From a virus, in the IMG/VR virus record IMGVR_UViG_3300046517_000247, positions 1 to 23,355 of that record: a stretch of 23,355 nucleotides of DNA. One strand, 5' to 3'. The notes under the pieces are model-generated. The model was not told the DNA's origin, did not search any database, and saw only the letters and a list, made by a program, of their open reading frames with translations. A program made the position numbers and the translations under genes. Positions within the stretch are counted from its first letter, which is position 1, and each line of letters starts with the position of its first letter. Shown one piece after another: positions 14,879-21,384 of the stretch.

Positions 14879-15302
14879 TCGGGTGCCACCAGCCGGACGG
14901 GCGGTGCCAGCCAACCCTGGTGCCGCTCTCCAGCGCGCCGAAGGTTCCGTGCCGGGTCTTGAGCTCGACGTGGCCGGTGCCGTAGAACATCAGGTCACCA
15001 CGGCGCGCGTCGCGGATGCGTATGCGGTAGAGGCGGCCGGACGCCAGCATGCTGTAGGTTGAGTGGGGCAGGCTGATCCCGAGCGCACGCGCGTAGGCCG
15101 CCATCACCGCGCCGGAACAGTCATAGCACGTCGGCCCGGCTCCTCCCCAGCAGTACCAGTGCCCGGCTTCGTGGTTCTCGGCCCAGTGGAGCGCAGCCAG
15201 GGCCTGGGCTGCCGTGTCGGCGCGGGCCGGGGCCGAGGGGATCGCTAGCGTGCAGACGATCAGGAATGCGAGTGCGCTGAATAGCGCTATCCACCTTGTC
15301 AT
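14850..15302 (-). CDS. Secreted NlpC/P60 cell-wall peptidase
   Basis: A 150-residue protein. Residues 1-28 form a Sec signal peptide (RW, a hydrophobic core LFSALAFLIVCTLAI, then APARA before the likely cleavage). The rest is a compact NlpC/P60 domain that hydrolyses peptide cross-bridges of peptidoglycan: CYDCSGAVMAAYA with catalytic C62, GDLMFYGTGHVELKTR with catalytic H111, and the usual GI-LP-S-Y segment between. It starts two bases after the Rpf-like gene's stop (TGATCATG) without a clear Shine-Dalgarno, so it is probably translated by reinitiation and co-expressed with it. Export does not need a holin. Extra cysteines (C51, C59) may form a disulfide outside the cell. Confidence 0.85.
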   Translation of the reverse strand: MTRWIALFSALAFLIVCTLAIPSAPARADTAAQALAALHWAENHEAGHWYCWGGAGPTCYDCSGAVMAAYARALGISLPHSTYSMLASGRLYRIRIRDARRGDLMFYGTGHVELKTRHGTFGALESGTRVGWHRPSGWWHPTMAYRVAIR

Positions 15303-15304
15303 GA

Positions 15305-16072
15305 TCAGCAGCCGTCGTATGGCGACCAGGCGGCAGTTCCGCTCTGGGCGTACTCCTGAGAGAATGCCTGGTTCTGCTCAGCGACCGAGGCGTTCTCCGG
15401 CAGTCCGCCGTGCCCCAGCGCCTGCCAGGTGGACGGCAGGAAGCCGTACAGGCCACCCGCTCCGCTAGACGAGTTCACCGCCGACGGATTCCCGGCGCTC
15501 TCGGCCTTGATGACGCATGCCTGGAATCCGCTCCCGCCGGAGTAGCTGACTATCGGCTGGGCCGGGCTGGCTGGCTGGACGGCCGGGGTAACGGCCGGGG
15601 CGGCTTCGACGTGCTGTGGTGACGCCAGGACGGGCGCGGGCCGTGGAACGTGGCGCAGAGCCATGAGCAGGATCCAGTCCTTGCGCGGGTGCCATGGCGA
15701 CAGCCGGAGCTTCTGGCCGGGCTGTAGCACATTGGGATTGTGGATCTTCTGCCGATTGGCGTACCACAGAGATGGCCATCGGCTCGCATGGCCGTAGACC
15801 TTCCTAGCGATTGAGCTGAGCGTGTCGCCCTGCCTCACCTTGTACTCTGGGAATACCTCGTGAGGCCTGAGGTACCTTGTCGTGTAGACGGTGTCCCGTC
15901 CAGGGACCGAGGCTCCGCTCGGCACCATGCTGACTGATAGAACAGTTGTCCCTGCCAGAACCGCTACAGCGATTGACAGGGCAGCGATGCGATGATCCTT
16001 GCGACTTACGTGTCGGCCTTGCCTCCGACTAAACAGCCGGGTTACCGCAGATATCCTCCGTACACGTTTCAC
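15305..16072 (-). CDS. Membrane-anchored LysM plus Rpf-like transglycosylase
   Basis: A 255-residue protein with GTG start at 16072, four bases after GGAG. An arginine-rich cytoplasmic end is followed by a membrane helix or signal anchor at residues 29-50 (IAALSIAVAVLAGTTVLSVS). Residues 76-124 are a LysM domain (YKVRQGDTLSSIARKVYG, NPNVLQPGQKL) that binds the glycan chain. A Pro/Ala linker leads to residues 183-255, a resuscitation-promoting-factor-like transglycosylase domain: CVIKAESAGNPSAVN with catalytic E191, SGAGGLYGFLPSTWQALG, and the terminal AWSPYDGC; C186 and C255 probably pair. It would cleave the glycan backbone outside the membrane. It is followed by the NlpC/P60 gene. Confidence 0.88.
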   Translation of the reverse strand: MKRVRRISAVTRLFSRRQGRHVSRKDHRIAALSIAVAVLAGTTVLSVSMVPSGASVPGRDTVYTTRYLRPHEVFPEYKVRQGDTLSSIARKVYGHASRWPSLWYANRQKIHNPNVLQPGQKLRLSPWHPRKDWILLMALRHVPRPAPVLASPQHVEAAPAVTPAVQPASPAQPIVSYSGGSGFQACVIKAESAGNPSAVNSSSGAGGLYGFLPSTWQALGHGGLPENASVAEQNQAFSQEYAQSGTAAWSPYDGC

Positions 16073-16296
16073 GCTTCTCCAGTTGAGAGGGTTGTGTGCA
16101 GCCTACTAGGTCTATTCGGCGCACCTGTTAACGCCATAAGTTACGCCCCGATTACGATCCGAAGCTAGCCCCCGTTACTGAAACGTTACGGAGCCCTAGG
16201 GTTGCCTGTGCCGGCTCGGAGCCCCGGTGGGTCACCTATGTGTGGGCTAGCGGTATACCCTCGGGAGCGGCCACACAGGCTCCGTGCCGGACCCAT
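16073..16296. other. Intergenic region with repeated hexamers
   Basis: These 224 nt separate the small-gene operon from the cell-wall enzyme pair. They hold the GTTACG-like repeat cluster, a GGTATACC palindrome (16252-16259), and a GGCTCGGAGCC near-palindrome (16213-16223). No ORF with a convincing start was seen. It is the likely site of a leftward promoter for the Rpf-NlpC pair. Confidence 0.6.
16127..16190. repeat. GTTACG-like repeat cluster, possible operator
   Basis: GTTAACG (16127), GTTACG (16140), ATTACG (16151), GTTACT (16174) and GTTACG (16185) are all in the same orientation. Two pairs are spaced 11 bp and the pairs are 34 bp apart (16140 to 16174), close to whole helical turns, as expected for a protein binding one DNA face. 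Confidence 0.45.
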
Positions 16297-16566
16297 CTAG
16301 GACGTAGCCTTGATCCGGCTAGCGGGCCTACGGCCGGGCTCGGCCCGGTCCTCGGCCGGCCGGTAGGCGGCGTGCTCGTGCGGCAGGCCTACCCGCACGG
16401 CGTGAAGCCTGCGATGGAAGGAGCGCCACAGCCCGGCCATGATGTCAGTCTCGCTGCGGAAGGTCAGTTCTTCCAGCCCGCCCAGGCTGTCAGCGTGCCG
16501 GTGAGTCATGTGCTTGGCAAACGTTTCGTCGTCCATGTTGTCGGCTGAGATGACGAGATCAGTCAT
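16297..16566 (-). CDS. Conserved small phage protein (hypothetical)
   Basis: An 89-residue protein, ATG 16566 overlapping the upstream stop by ATGA. The start MTDLVISADNMDDETFAKHM followed by THRHADSLGGLEEL and WRSFHRRLHAVRVGLPHEH looks conserved; I recall similar small proteins in Streptomyces phages, with no known function. It is helical and soluble. It is the last gene of the DnaE-containing leftward unit before the 224-nt gap. Confidence 0.75.
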   Translation of the reverse strand: MTDLVISADNMDDETFAKHMTHRHADSLGGLEELTFRSETDIMAGLWRSFHRRLHAVRVGLPHEHAAYRPAEDRAEPGRRPASRIKATS

Positions 16567-16763
16567 CGCCTGGCTCCGGCCTTGAATACATCCCGCTGAA
16601 GGAGGACGTCCCCGAACACAGCCTTGATATCATGATTCCCCTCGAAGAAGCCGTCATTCTCCTTGCTGGTGCTTACCCCAGCCTTGTCTAGCTTTGCCTT
16701 GAGATCAATGAAGGCAGTCCTCATCTTCTGCCGGGCTTCCTCGAAACGTTCTCTCTCGTCCAT
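16563..16763 (-). CDS. Small helical protein (hypothetical)
   Basis: A 66-residue charged protein with an AAGGAG Shine-Dalgarno six bases before ATG 16763. The first 35 residues (MDERERFEEARQKMRTAFID, then LKAKLDKAG) form a likely coiled coil; the rest (FFEGNHDIKAVFGDVLLQRD) is less regular. It lies 11 nt after the DnaE palm gene and overlaps the next gene, so it is co-transcribed. Function is unknown. Confidence 0.7.
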   Translation of the reverse strand: MDERERFEEARQKMRTAFIDLKAKLDKAGVSTSKENDGFFEGNHDIKAVFGDVLLQRDVFKAGARR

Positions 16764-16774
16764 TACCTGTCTCC

Positions 16775-19027
16775 TTAGTCTGGGTCCACTACAAACAGCC
16801 TGTCCACCATTACCGGGGTACCGAACCCGGCGATGCGGTTGCCCTCTGCGATGACGACATCGTGGTTCACGGATATGCCCTCAATGATCCGCTTGAGCCT
16901 TGGGAACACCCATCGGCTGACCCGTAGGTACACCTCTTCATCGGTCGTGTCGTAGCAGCGCAGGGAACAGTACGCCAGCAGGTCCGGCCGCTTGAGCGTC
17001 CTGAGGATGTCCTCAACTTCCTCGCCGGTACGGCTGCGTCGGTTCTCCACCGCGTCCTGGTAGTTGCGCTGCTTGACGATGCCCGCGTAGATCACGCGTG
17101 GACCCTTGCCGTAGTTGCTTCGGGCGTTAGCTCCGTAATCCTGCTGGACCGCGATGGCGGCTACCTCGGTGCCGGTGTGCGTCGGGAGCGGTACCCGAAA
17201 CTGGCCCCGGAGCCACTTGTTCACCCGGGCCATGCGGTCCTCTGTGACGCGCAGCCCGAATGGGTCATCGGCTACCGAGAAAGCCTGCATGGTCTGGATG
17301 GTCTTCGGACCTATGCCCTTGATGGCATCCAGCTGGCCCCAGTCCTCATAGTTACCGAACTCGGCCTTGTCGGCCTCGATGTTCGCAGCCGTCTTGTCGC
17401 CGATGCCGGGGATCTGCTGCCAGCCAGCCACGATGCCAACATCGAGCACGGCTCGCCAGCTACGGCTGCTCTGGTTCAGCCGGGGCGGCACGATGGCGAT
17501 GCCGTGCGCCTGGGCGTCCTTCATCAGCTTGTAGGCCTGCTCCTCGTCTCCGGTCTTGCTCAGCGCCGCTGCGAAGAACGCGGTGGGGTGATGGACCTTG
17601 AGCCACATGCACCAGTAGCCGATCAGCGTGTAGCTAACGGCGTGGGCCGTGACGAACGAGTACGTTCCCGAGGTCACCATCAGCTTCCAGATGCGGTCGG
17701 CTAGCTTCCGGTCCATGCCGTGTAGCCGGGCGGCACCCTCGAGGAACTTCTCCTCGCTCATCTGGAACGCGGCCTCGCCTACCTTCTTGCTGATGATGCG
17801 CCGGATCTGCCCGACTGAGAACCAGTCGAACCCGCCCAGGTCCCGGAGGATCTGGAGGATCTGCTCCTGGTAGATGATCTGGCCCTTAGTCCGCTCAGTC
17901 ACGGCGTCCACGATCGGGTGTAGCCGGGCTGCCTTCTGACGACCGTGCCTTACGTCCACGTAGGTAGCGGTCGTGCCCGAGAACAGGGGCCCTGGGCGGC
18001 TGAGCGCATTGACGTCGGTGAGCTCGGTGAAGTCCCGGGCCTGAACATCGCGGGTAACGAGCCGGGTGGCCCGTCCCTCAAACTGGAACACGGCTACGAC
18101 GTCGGCCGCGCGGAATGCGGCCAGTACGTCCTTGTCATCGAGCGGGAGCGCATAGAGATCCTCCAGGCTCATCCCGACTGCAGCTAGCGTCCGGGCGATG
18201 ATGCTCATGGTCGTCAGCCCCAGGAAGTCCAGCTTGATAGCACCGGCCGCCTCGACGTCATACTTGTCAAGGCTCATTACCTGCACGCCGTTACGCTCAT
18301 AGATGGCACAGATGTCGGTGAGTGGCCCGTTCGCCACGACCAGCCCGGCCGCGTGTACGCTCATGCCCCGGACATTACCCTCGAGCCGGGTTGCCTTCCA
18401 CAGATCCGGGAATGCCTCGAACGCAGCCTTGGCGTTCGGGAACATCTCAACGGTGTCTTCTAGGGTGGCGTCAAACCGGCTGTCACCGCCCGAGCGCTCG
18501 ACGACCAGGTTGCTTACCGTCTCCTTGGCTGCGCTCGGGATGCGGTAGACGCGGGCTACATCAACCAGTGCGTTCTTACCACGGTATCGTATGAAGTTGC
18601 CAACCTGCCCCACGCATCCGCGTCCGTACTTGGATTCCAGGTACTCCCGTACTTCTCCCCGCCGCTCGTCTTCAAAGTCAGTATCGATATCAGGCGGGTC
18701 CGCACGGGACGAGTCAAGGAAACGCTCAAAGAGCAGTCCGGGGTGACGGTACGGGTCCACCTCGTGAATGCGGAGGAGCCACGCGACAACCGAAGCAGCG
18801 ACGCTCCCTCGACCCGGCCCAACAACAATGCCGTGATCTTTCGCCCATCGGATCGCGTCTGATACCACAAGGAATACATCCTGAAAATCCTTCTCTGTGA
18901 TGAGGCCGAGCTCATAGTCGACCCGGCTTGCGTACCAGTCACGTTCTACCTTGGGCCGCTTACCAACGCCCCGGTAGGCCCACCCGTACCGAGCCCACTG
19001 AAGCAGGAGCTCGCTGGAGGTGGTCAT
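16775..19027 (-). CDS. dnaE: DNA polymerase III alpha subunit, palm/fingers/HhH/OB protein (split DnaE, C part)
   Basis: A 750-residue protein. I choose ATG 19027, which overlaps the previous stop by ATGA, over an upstream GTG. It carries the whole catalytic core of a bacterial C-family polymerase: VGPGRGSVAAS (about 69-79), DPPDIDTDFEDERR with catalytic aspartates 113-117, GAIKLDFLGLTTMS with D267, NALSRPGPL, IIYQEQILQ, and YSFVTAHAVSYTLIGYW. Residues about 539-587 hold two helix-hairpin-helix DNA-binding motifs (IPGIGDKTAAN and IKGIGPKTIQ), and the last 110 residues resemble an OB fold. The PHP domain that normally starts DnaE is missing and is encoded by a separate gene upstream. It would replicate the phage genome together with the PHP protein. 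Confidence 0.92.
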   Translation of the reverse strand: MTTSSELLLQWARYGWAYRGVGKRPKVERDWYASRVDYELGLITEKDFQDVFLVVSDAIRWAKDHGIVVGPGRGSVAASVVAWLLRIHEVDPYRHPGLLFERFLDSSRADPPDIDTDFEDERRGEVREYLESKYGRGCVGQVGNFIRYRGKNALVDVARVYRIPSAAKETVSNLVVERSGGDSRFDATLEDTVEMFPNAKAAFEAFPDLWKATRLEGNVRGMSVHAAGLVVANGPLTDICAIYERNGVQVMSLDKYDVEAAGAIKLDFLGLTTMSIIARTLAAVGMSLEDLYALPLDDKDVLAAFRAADVVAVFQFEGRATRLVTRDVQARDFTELTDVNALSRPGPLFSGTTATYVDVRHGRQKAARLHPIVDAVTERTKGQIIYQEQILQILRDLGGFDWFSVGQIRRIISKKVGEAAFQMSEEKFLEGAARLHGMDRKLADRIWKLMVTSGTYSFVTAHAVSYTLIGYWCMWLKVHHPTAFFAAALSKTGDEEQAYKLMKDAQAHGIAIVPPRLNQSSRSWRAVLDVGIVAGWQQIPGIGDKTAANIEADKAEFGNYEDWGQLDAIKGIGPKTIQTMQAFSVADDPFGLRVTEDRMARVNKWLRGQFRVPLPTHTGTEVAAIAVQQDYGANARSNYGKGPRVIYAGIVKQRNYQDAVENRRSRTGEEVEDILRTLKRPDLLAYCSLRCYDTTDEEVYLRVSRWVFPRLKRIIEGISVNHDVVIAEGNRIAGFGTPVMVDRLFVVDPD

Positions 19028-19206
19028 CCGTACCGGCCCTCGGCCCTGGCGCGCCACCGGGCGGCGATCTCCAGCGGCCACACCCAGAACGGGAGCTTGC
19101 GGGTCGGCTTTGGCGGGCCACCACGCGGGCTGGCCGTCCGGTGCCCGGTAACTACCGAGCGGATCTCCAGCGGATCACCCGGCACATCCGGCTTGTTCAT
19201 GTCCAT
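19024..19206 (-). CDS. 60-residue basic protein between the two DnaE halves
   Basis: A short protein MDMNKPDVPGDPLEIRSVVT... ending RWRARAEGRYG. ATG 19206 has AGGAGGAGGA nine bases upstream; ATG 19200, which overlaps the PHP gene stop by ATGA, is an alternative. It is basic and proline rich, with one hydrophobic segment (KLPFWVWPLEIAARW) too short and interrupted for a standard membrane helix. It overlaps both flanking genes, so it is a translated cistron rather than a spacer. No homing-endonuclease, intein or intron signature is visible. It could bridge the two polymerase parts, but this is speculation. Confidence 0.65.
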   Translation of the reverse strand: MDMNKPDVPGDPLEIRSVVTGHRTASPRGGPPKPTRKLPFWVWPLEIAARWRARAEGRYG

Positions 19207-20273
19207 GGTTCCAGATCCTCCTCCTGGATTGGGTAGCGCAGCCGGTCTGCCTTCGGGAGCGTCACGTTGCACATATCGGCTATGACCCTGCTCTGCCGGA
19301 TGGCCTCCCATGCTGACCGGTCGTTCACCCCGGTCCTTACTAGCCTACCGTGTAGTTCGTCGTCAGTAGCGGGTAGGGTGAGCGGTACATCGTAGTTCCA
19401 TTCTCGCATAGCGTCATCAACGCTAGCCTTACCCCGGTGAACCGCGTGCAGCACCGCCTGCATCTCGGCGTCCTTCATCGCCGGGTAGTGAACGTCGTGC
19501 GTCACGACCAGCGGTACGCCCATGTCCTGGCTCAGCACGGCGTAGGCTGCGTTCATCGCGCTGGACCGGGGTAGCTCGTAGAACGGCTGGATTTCCAGGA
19601 AGTAGCGGTCCCCGAAGATGGCCCGGTACCGCTCGATCACATCTCGGGCGGCGTCGAAGTCTGGTTCATCAATGTGCTCTGGCGTACCCTTGCCGCCCAG
19701 TAGCGCACAAGCAAGCTGCGAGCCCGAACATCCGGAGAGCACGACCAGGCCCCGGGCATGAGCCACAAGAGCTGCACCTGACACAGTAGGGTGGTAGTAG
19801 AAATCCCGGTAGCTTTGCGTGACGAGCCGGCAGACATTACGGTACCCTTCCGTGTTGGCGGCCAGGATCGTGAGGTGGTGCTTGAACTGAGTACGTCCTC
19901 CGATTTGCCCCTTTCCATGGCATATCTGGCATTCCCAGTCAGGGTCTAGTTCCCGGCCGTCCAGGTCAATGACGGGGAGTGGCTCAGGAGCACGACCGCT
20001 GCCCCCGCACGCCCTGCATTCACCTCCCAGGTCGGTCGGGCCGCAGTAGGCCTCTACCCCGAAGATTGGTTTGATGCCTGCGGCCAGCGCTGCCTTCTCG
20101 AGCTGGAAGTGAGAGCTGATGTTGCCATGTTCAGTCAGCGCTATAGCCCCGTACCCTAGCTCGGCTGCGCGGGCTACGTGCTGGGCCGGGGTCCCGAAGC
20201 CATCACCGAAACTGAAGGTAAAGAGTGGTGATGCAAATTGACAAAGTTCACGCTCACCCGGAACCACCTCCAT
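19197..20273 (-). CDS. dnaE: DNA polymerase III alpha PHP-domain protein (split DnaE, N part)
   Basis: A 358-residue protein; ATG 20273 overlaps the previous gene by 20 nt and is the first good start before the PHP fold, but no strong Shine-Dalgarno is present. It corresponds to the DnaE N-terminus: AAELGYGAIALTEHGN (H49), IFGVEAYCG (E74), FKHHLTILA (H132/H133), LVVLSGCSGS and VVTHDVHYPAMKDAEMQ (D260, H262). The HxH metal motif at the start of the fold is replaced by S15-P16-L17, so exonuclease activity is probably lost. Residues about 87-122 hold an insertion with two DnaJ-type zinc motifs, CRACGGSG and CQICHGKG. It ends shortly after MCNVTLPKADRLRYP, the PHP-palm linker, with TGA. Confidence 0.88.
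   Translation of the reverse strand: MEVVPGERELCQFASPLFTFSFGDGFGTPAQHVARAAELGYGAIALTEHGNISSHFQLEKAALAAGIKPIFGVEAYCGPTDLGGECRACGGSGRAPEPLPVIDLDGRELDPDWECQICHGKGQIGGRTQFKHHLTILAANTEGYRNVCRLVTQSYRDFYYHPTVSGAALVAHARGLVVLSGCSGSQLACALLGGKGTPEHIDEPDFDAARDVIERYRAIFGDRYFLEIQPFYELPRSSAMNAAYAVLSQDMGVPLVVTHDVHYPAMKDAEMQAVLHAVHRGKASVDDAMREWNYDVPLTLPATDDELHGRLVRTGVNDRSAWEAIRQSRVIADMCNVTLPKADRLRYPIQEEDLEPWT
19216..19225 (-). promoter_or_regulatory. Strong ribosome binding site for the 60-residue ORF
   Basis: On the minus strand AGGAGGAGGA precedes ATG 19206 by nine bases and lies inside the end of the PHP gene. It supports independent translation of the ORF between the DnaE halves. Confidence 0.65.
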
Positions 20274-20724
20274 CGCCCATCTTCTTGAACCGATCCTCGA
20301 TGTACTTCTGGATGGCATCGAGATCAGTCGTGGGCATCTCGATCCTCGGGAACTCAGCCGGGCCGGGGCTGAGTTCAATCTTGACTCGCTCCCAGTCGAT
20401 TTGCTGGTACAGGCCCTTGGCGATCTCCTCCCTGGCTGGCATCTGGATGTCATTAGTCAGCCTCGGGTCCGGAGGGTTGGTCCAGTAGTCGCTGACTCGC
20501 ATCTGCTCGAACCCGCCGAGCTCAAGGGCCGGGGTGTCCTCGTCGTCCCGGGGCACGGTGACGCGTTCGGAGCAGACGTCGCACAGGAGATCTTCCTGGG
20601 TCGCCTTGCGAGGGCAGCTGCCCTCGGCCCCGTATCCGCAGCGGCACTGCCAGTTCTCGTTCGCTGCGATCTCGAAATCTGGGTGCCTTTCTTGCCACTC
20701 AGCCGGGTGGGTCCAGCAGCACAT
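20254..20724 (-). CDS. Cysteine-rich putative zinc protein (hypothetical)
   Basis: A 156-residue protein with ATG 20724 behind AGAGGTAGG. An in-frame GTG start 234 nt upstream would run through the 46-residue gene and is unlikely. The start MCCWTHPAEWQERHPDFEIA leads to a cluster CRCGYGAEGSC (C27, C29, C37) and CDVCSERV (C48, C51), a plausible zinc-binding site. A helical C-terminal part ends DAIQKYIEDRFKKMGDGG. The start resembles small Cys-rich proteins seen in Streptomyces hosts and phages. It overlaps the PHP gene by 20 nt, so it is co-expressed with the polymerase. Function is unknown. Confidence 0.75.
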   Translation of the reverse strand: MCCWTHPAEWQERHPDFEIAANENWQCRCGYGAEGSCPRKATQEDLLCDVCSERVTVPRDDEDTPALELGGFEQMRVSDYWTNPPDPRLTNDIQMPAREEIAKGLYQQIDWERVKIELSPGPAEFPRIEMPTTDLDAIQKYIEDRFKKMGDGGGSG

Positions 20725-20729
20725 GGCAC

Positions 20730-20870
20730 CTACCTCTGTCCGTTCCCGAACCCGGCCTGGATCGGAGCCAGTGCGCGCCAGATCCGGGGCTCGGTGGAGT
20801 CGTCTCCGTGGTTGTTGCTGTTGCCCTGGCTGACGCTTCCGGACTGCCCACCGTTGCCTAGCGTGTTCAT
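20730..20870 (-). CDS. 46-residue protein (hypothetical)
   Basis: A short protein MNTLGNGGQSGSVSQGNSNN... ending APIQAGFGNGQR. A near-ideal Shine-Dalgarno AGGAGGAACA directly precedes ATG 20870, and the stop lies five bases before the next start. The first half is a low-complexity Gly/Ser/Asn region, which may be disordered. No homologous family is recognised. Confidence 0.6.
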   Translation of the reverse strand: MNTLGNGGQSGSVSQGNSNNHGDDSTEPRIWRALAPIQAGFGNGQR

Positions 20871-21018
20871 TGTTCCTCCTAATTCGGGGCGAATCGGTCT
20901 TAGGTCCTGCATGGCCCTGCATTGGCAGCTGTGGCCACTTATCCCCTCCCAGGTACACTGACCCATTGACGAACTGCAGTGCGTTTTGGCTGGTCAGACC
21001 ATTAATTCAAAAACCAGT
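20871..21018 (-). promoter_or_regulatory. Untranslated leader / possible promoter region
   Basis: These 148 nt hold no convincing gene. They contain an AT-rich patch (21001-21013), the 11-bp dyad TGGTCAGACCA (20991-21001) and the AGGAGGAACA ribosome binding site (20871-20880). No clear -35/-10 pair could be read on the minus strand. It is the largest gap in the replication block and a likely place for a promoter or operator. Confidence 0.4.
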
Positions 21019-21384
21019 TCACGAGCCTCCTGGGTCCTCCCACCGGCCCCATGGCCTGCCCTTGCCCTCGAGACGGTACAGGAAACCGGCGTAGTTGATC
21101 ATGTCCACGGTGTTGGACTCGTCAAACCGGCCGCCTCGCCAGCTGTTGTGCACGAGGCGGCTCATACGCTTCCGCATCTCAAACAGCTGGCCCATCCAGC
21201 CCGACTCCTTCCAGCTTCCGCCATCCGGGTCGTACCCGCGCTGGCACATGATCCGGAGAGCCGGGAGGAACGCATCCACAAGCTGATGGACTGCGTCCGG
21301 GGTCGGGGTCATGCAGCATGCGTCCAGGAACGTGTACGCTGCGTCCAGATCCTTGTCACGATCCGGCACCGGGTCCATTGCCAT
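21019..21384 (-). CDS. Small helical protein, DUF1599/MazG-like
   Basis: A 121-residue protein, ATG 21384 overlapping the ThyX stop by ATGA with GGAGG five bases upstream. It begins with two helices (DLDAAYTFLDACC, HQLVDAFLPALRIMCQRG), followed by WMGQLFEMRKRMSRLVHNSW and FDESNTVDMINYAGFLYRL. The spaced E-x2-R-x3-R and DxINYA pattern resembles DUF1599 and MazG-type all-alpha NTP pyrophosphohydrolase relatives, which clean up nucleotides. Coupling to ThyX supports a nucleotide-metabolism role. The metal-binding ExxE motif of true MazG is not evident, so the activity is uncertain. Confidence 0.7.
   Translation of the reverse strand: MAMDPVPDRDKDLDAAYTFLDACCMTPTPDAVHQLVDAFLPALRIMCQRGYDPDGGSWKESGWMGQLFEMRKRMSRLVHNSWRGGRFDESNTVDMINYAGFLYRLEGKGRPWGRWEDPGGS

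Noticed and set aside
14603-14914. A 103-codon minus-strand frame over the small plus-strand gene
   Set aside because: It overlaps the end of the endolysin and the NlpC/P60 gene without its own ribosome binding site; the plus-strand gene has a promoter-like box at its start.
16213-16223. Rho-independent terminator at GGCTCGGAGCC
   Set aside because: The near-palindrome leaves only one central base, too small a loop, and no T run follows on either strand.
16240-16548. A 102-codon plus-strand frame opposite the 89-residue protein
   Set aside because: It is a shadow of the conserved minus-strand gene with no upstream signal.
19024-19206. An intron or intein separating the DnaE halves
   Set aside because: The gap is a coding ORF with its own ribosome binding site; no intein splice residues, endonuclease motif or intron-like structure is visible, and both halves have their own start or stop.
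20730-20958. The longer start of the Cys-rich zinc protein (GTG 20958)
   Set aside because: It would run through the 46-residue gene in another frame and lacks a ribosome binding site; ATG 20724 has one.
20966-20994. A plus-strand promoter starting with TTGACG at 20966
   Set aside because: No -10-like sequence lies 16-18 bases downstream and no plus-strand gene follows.
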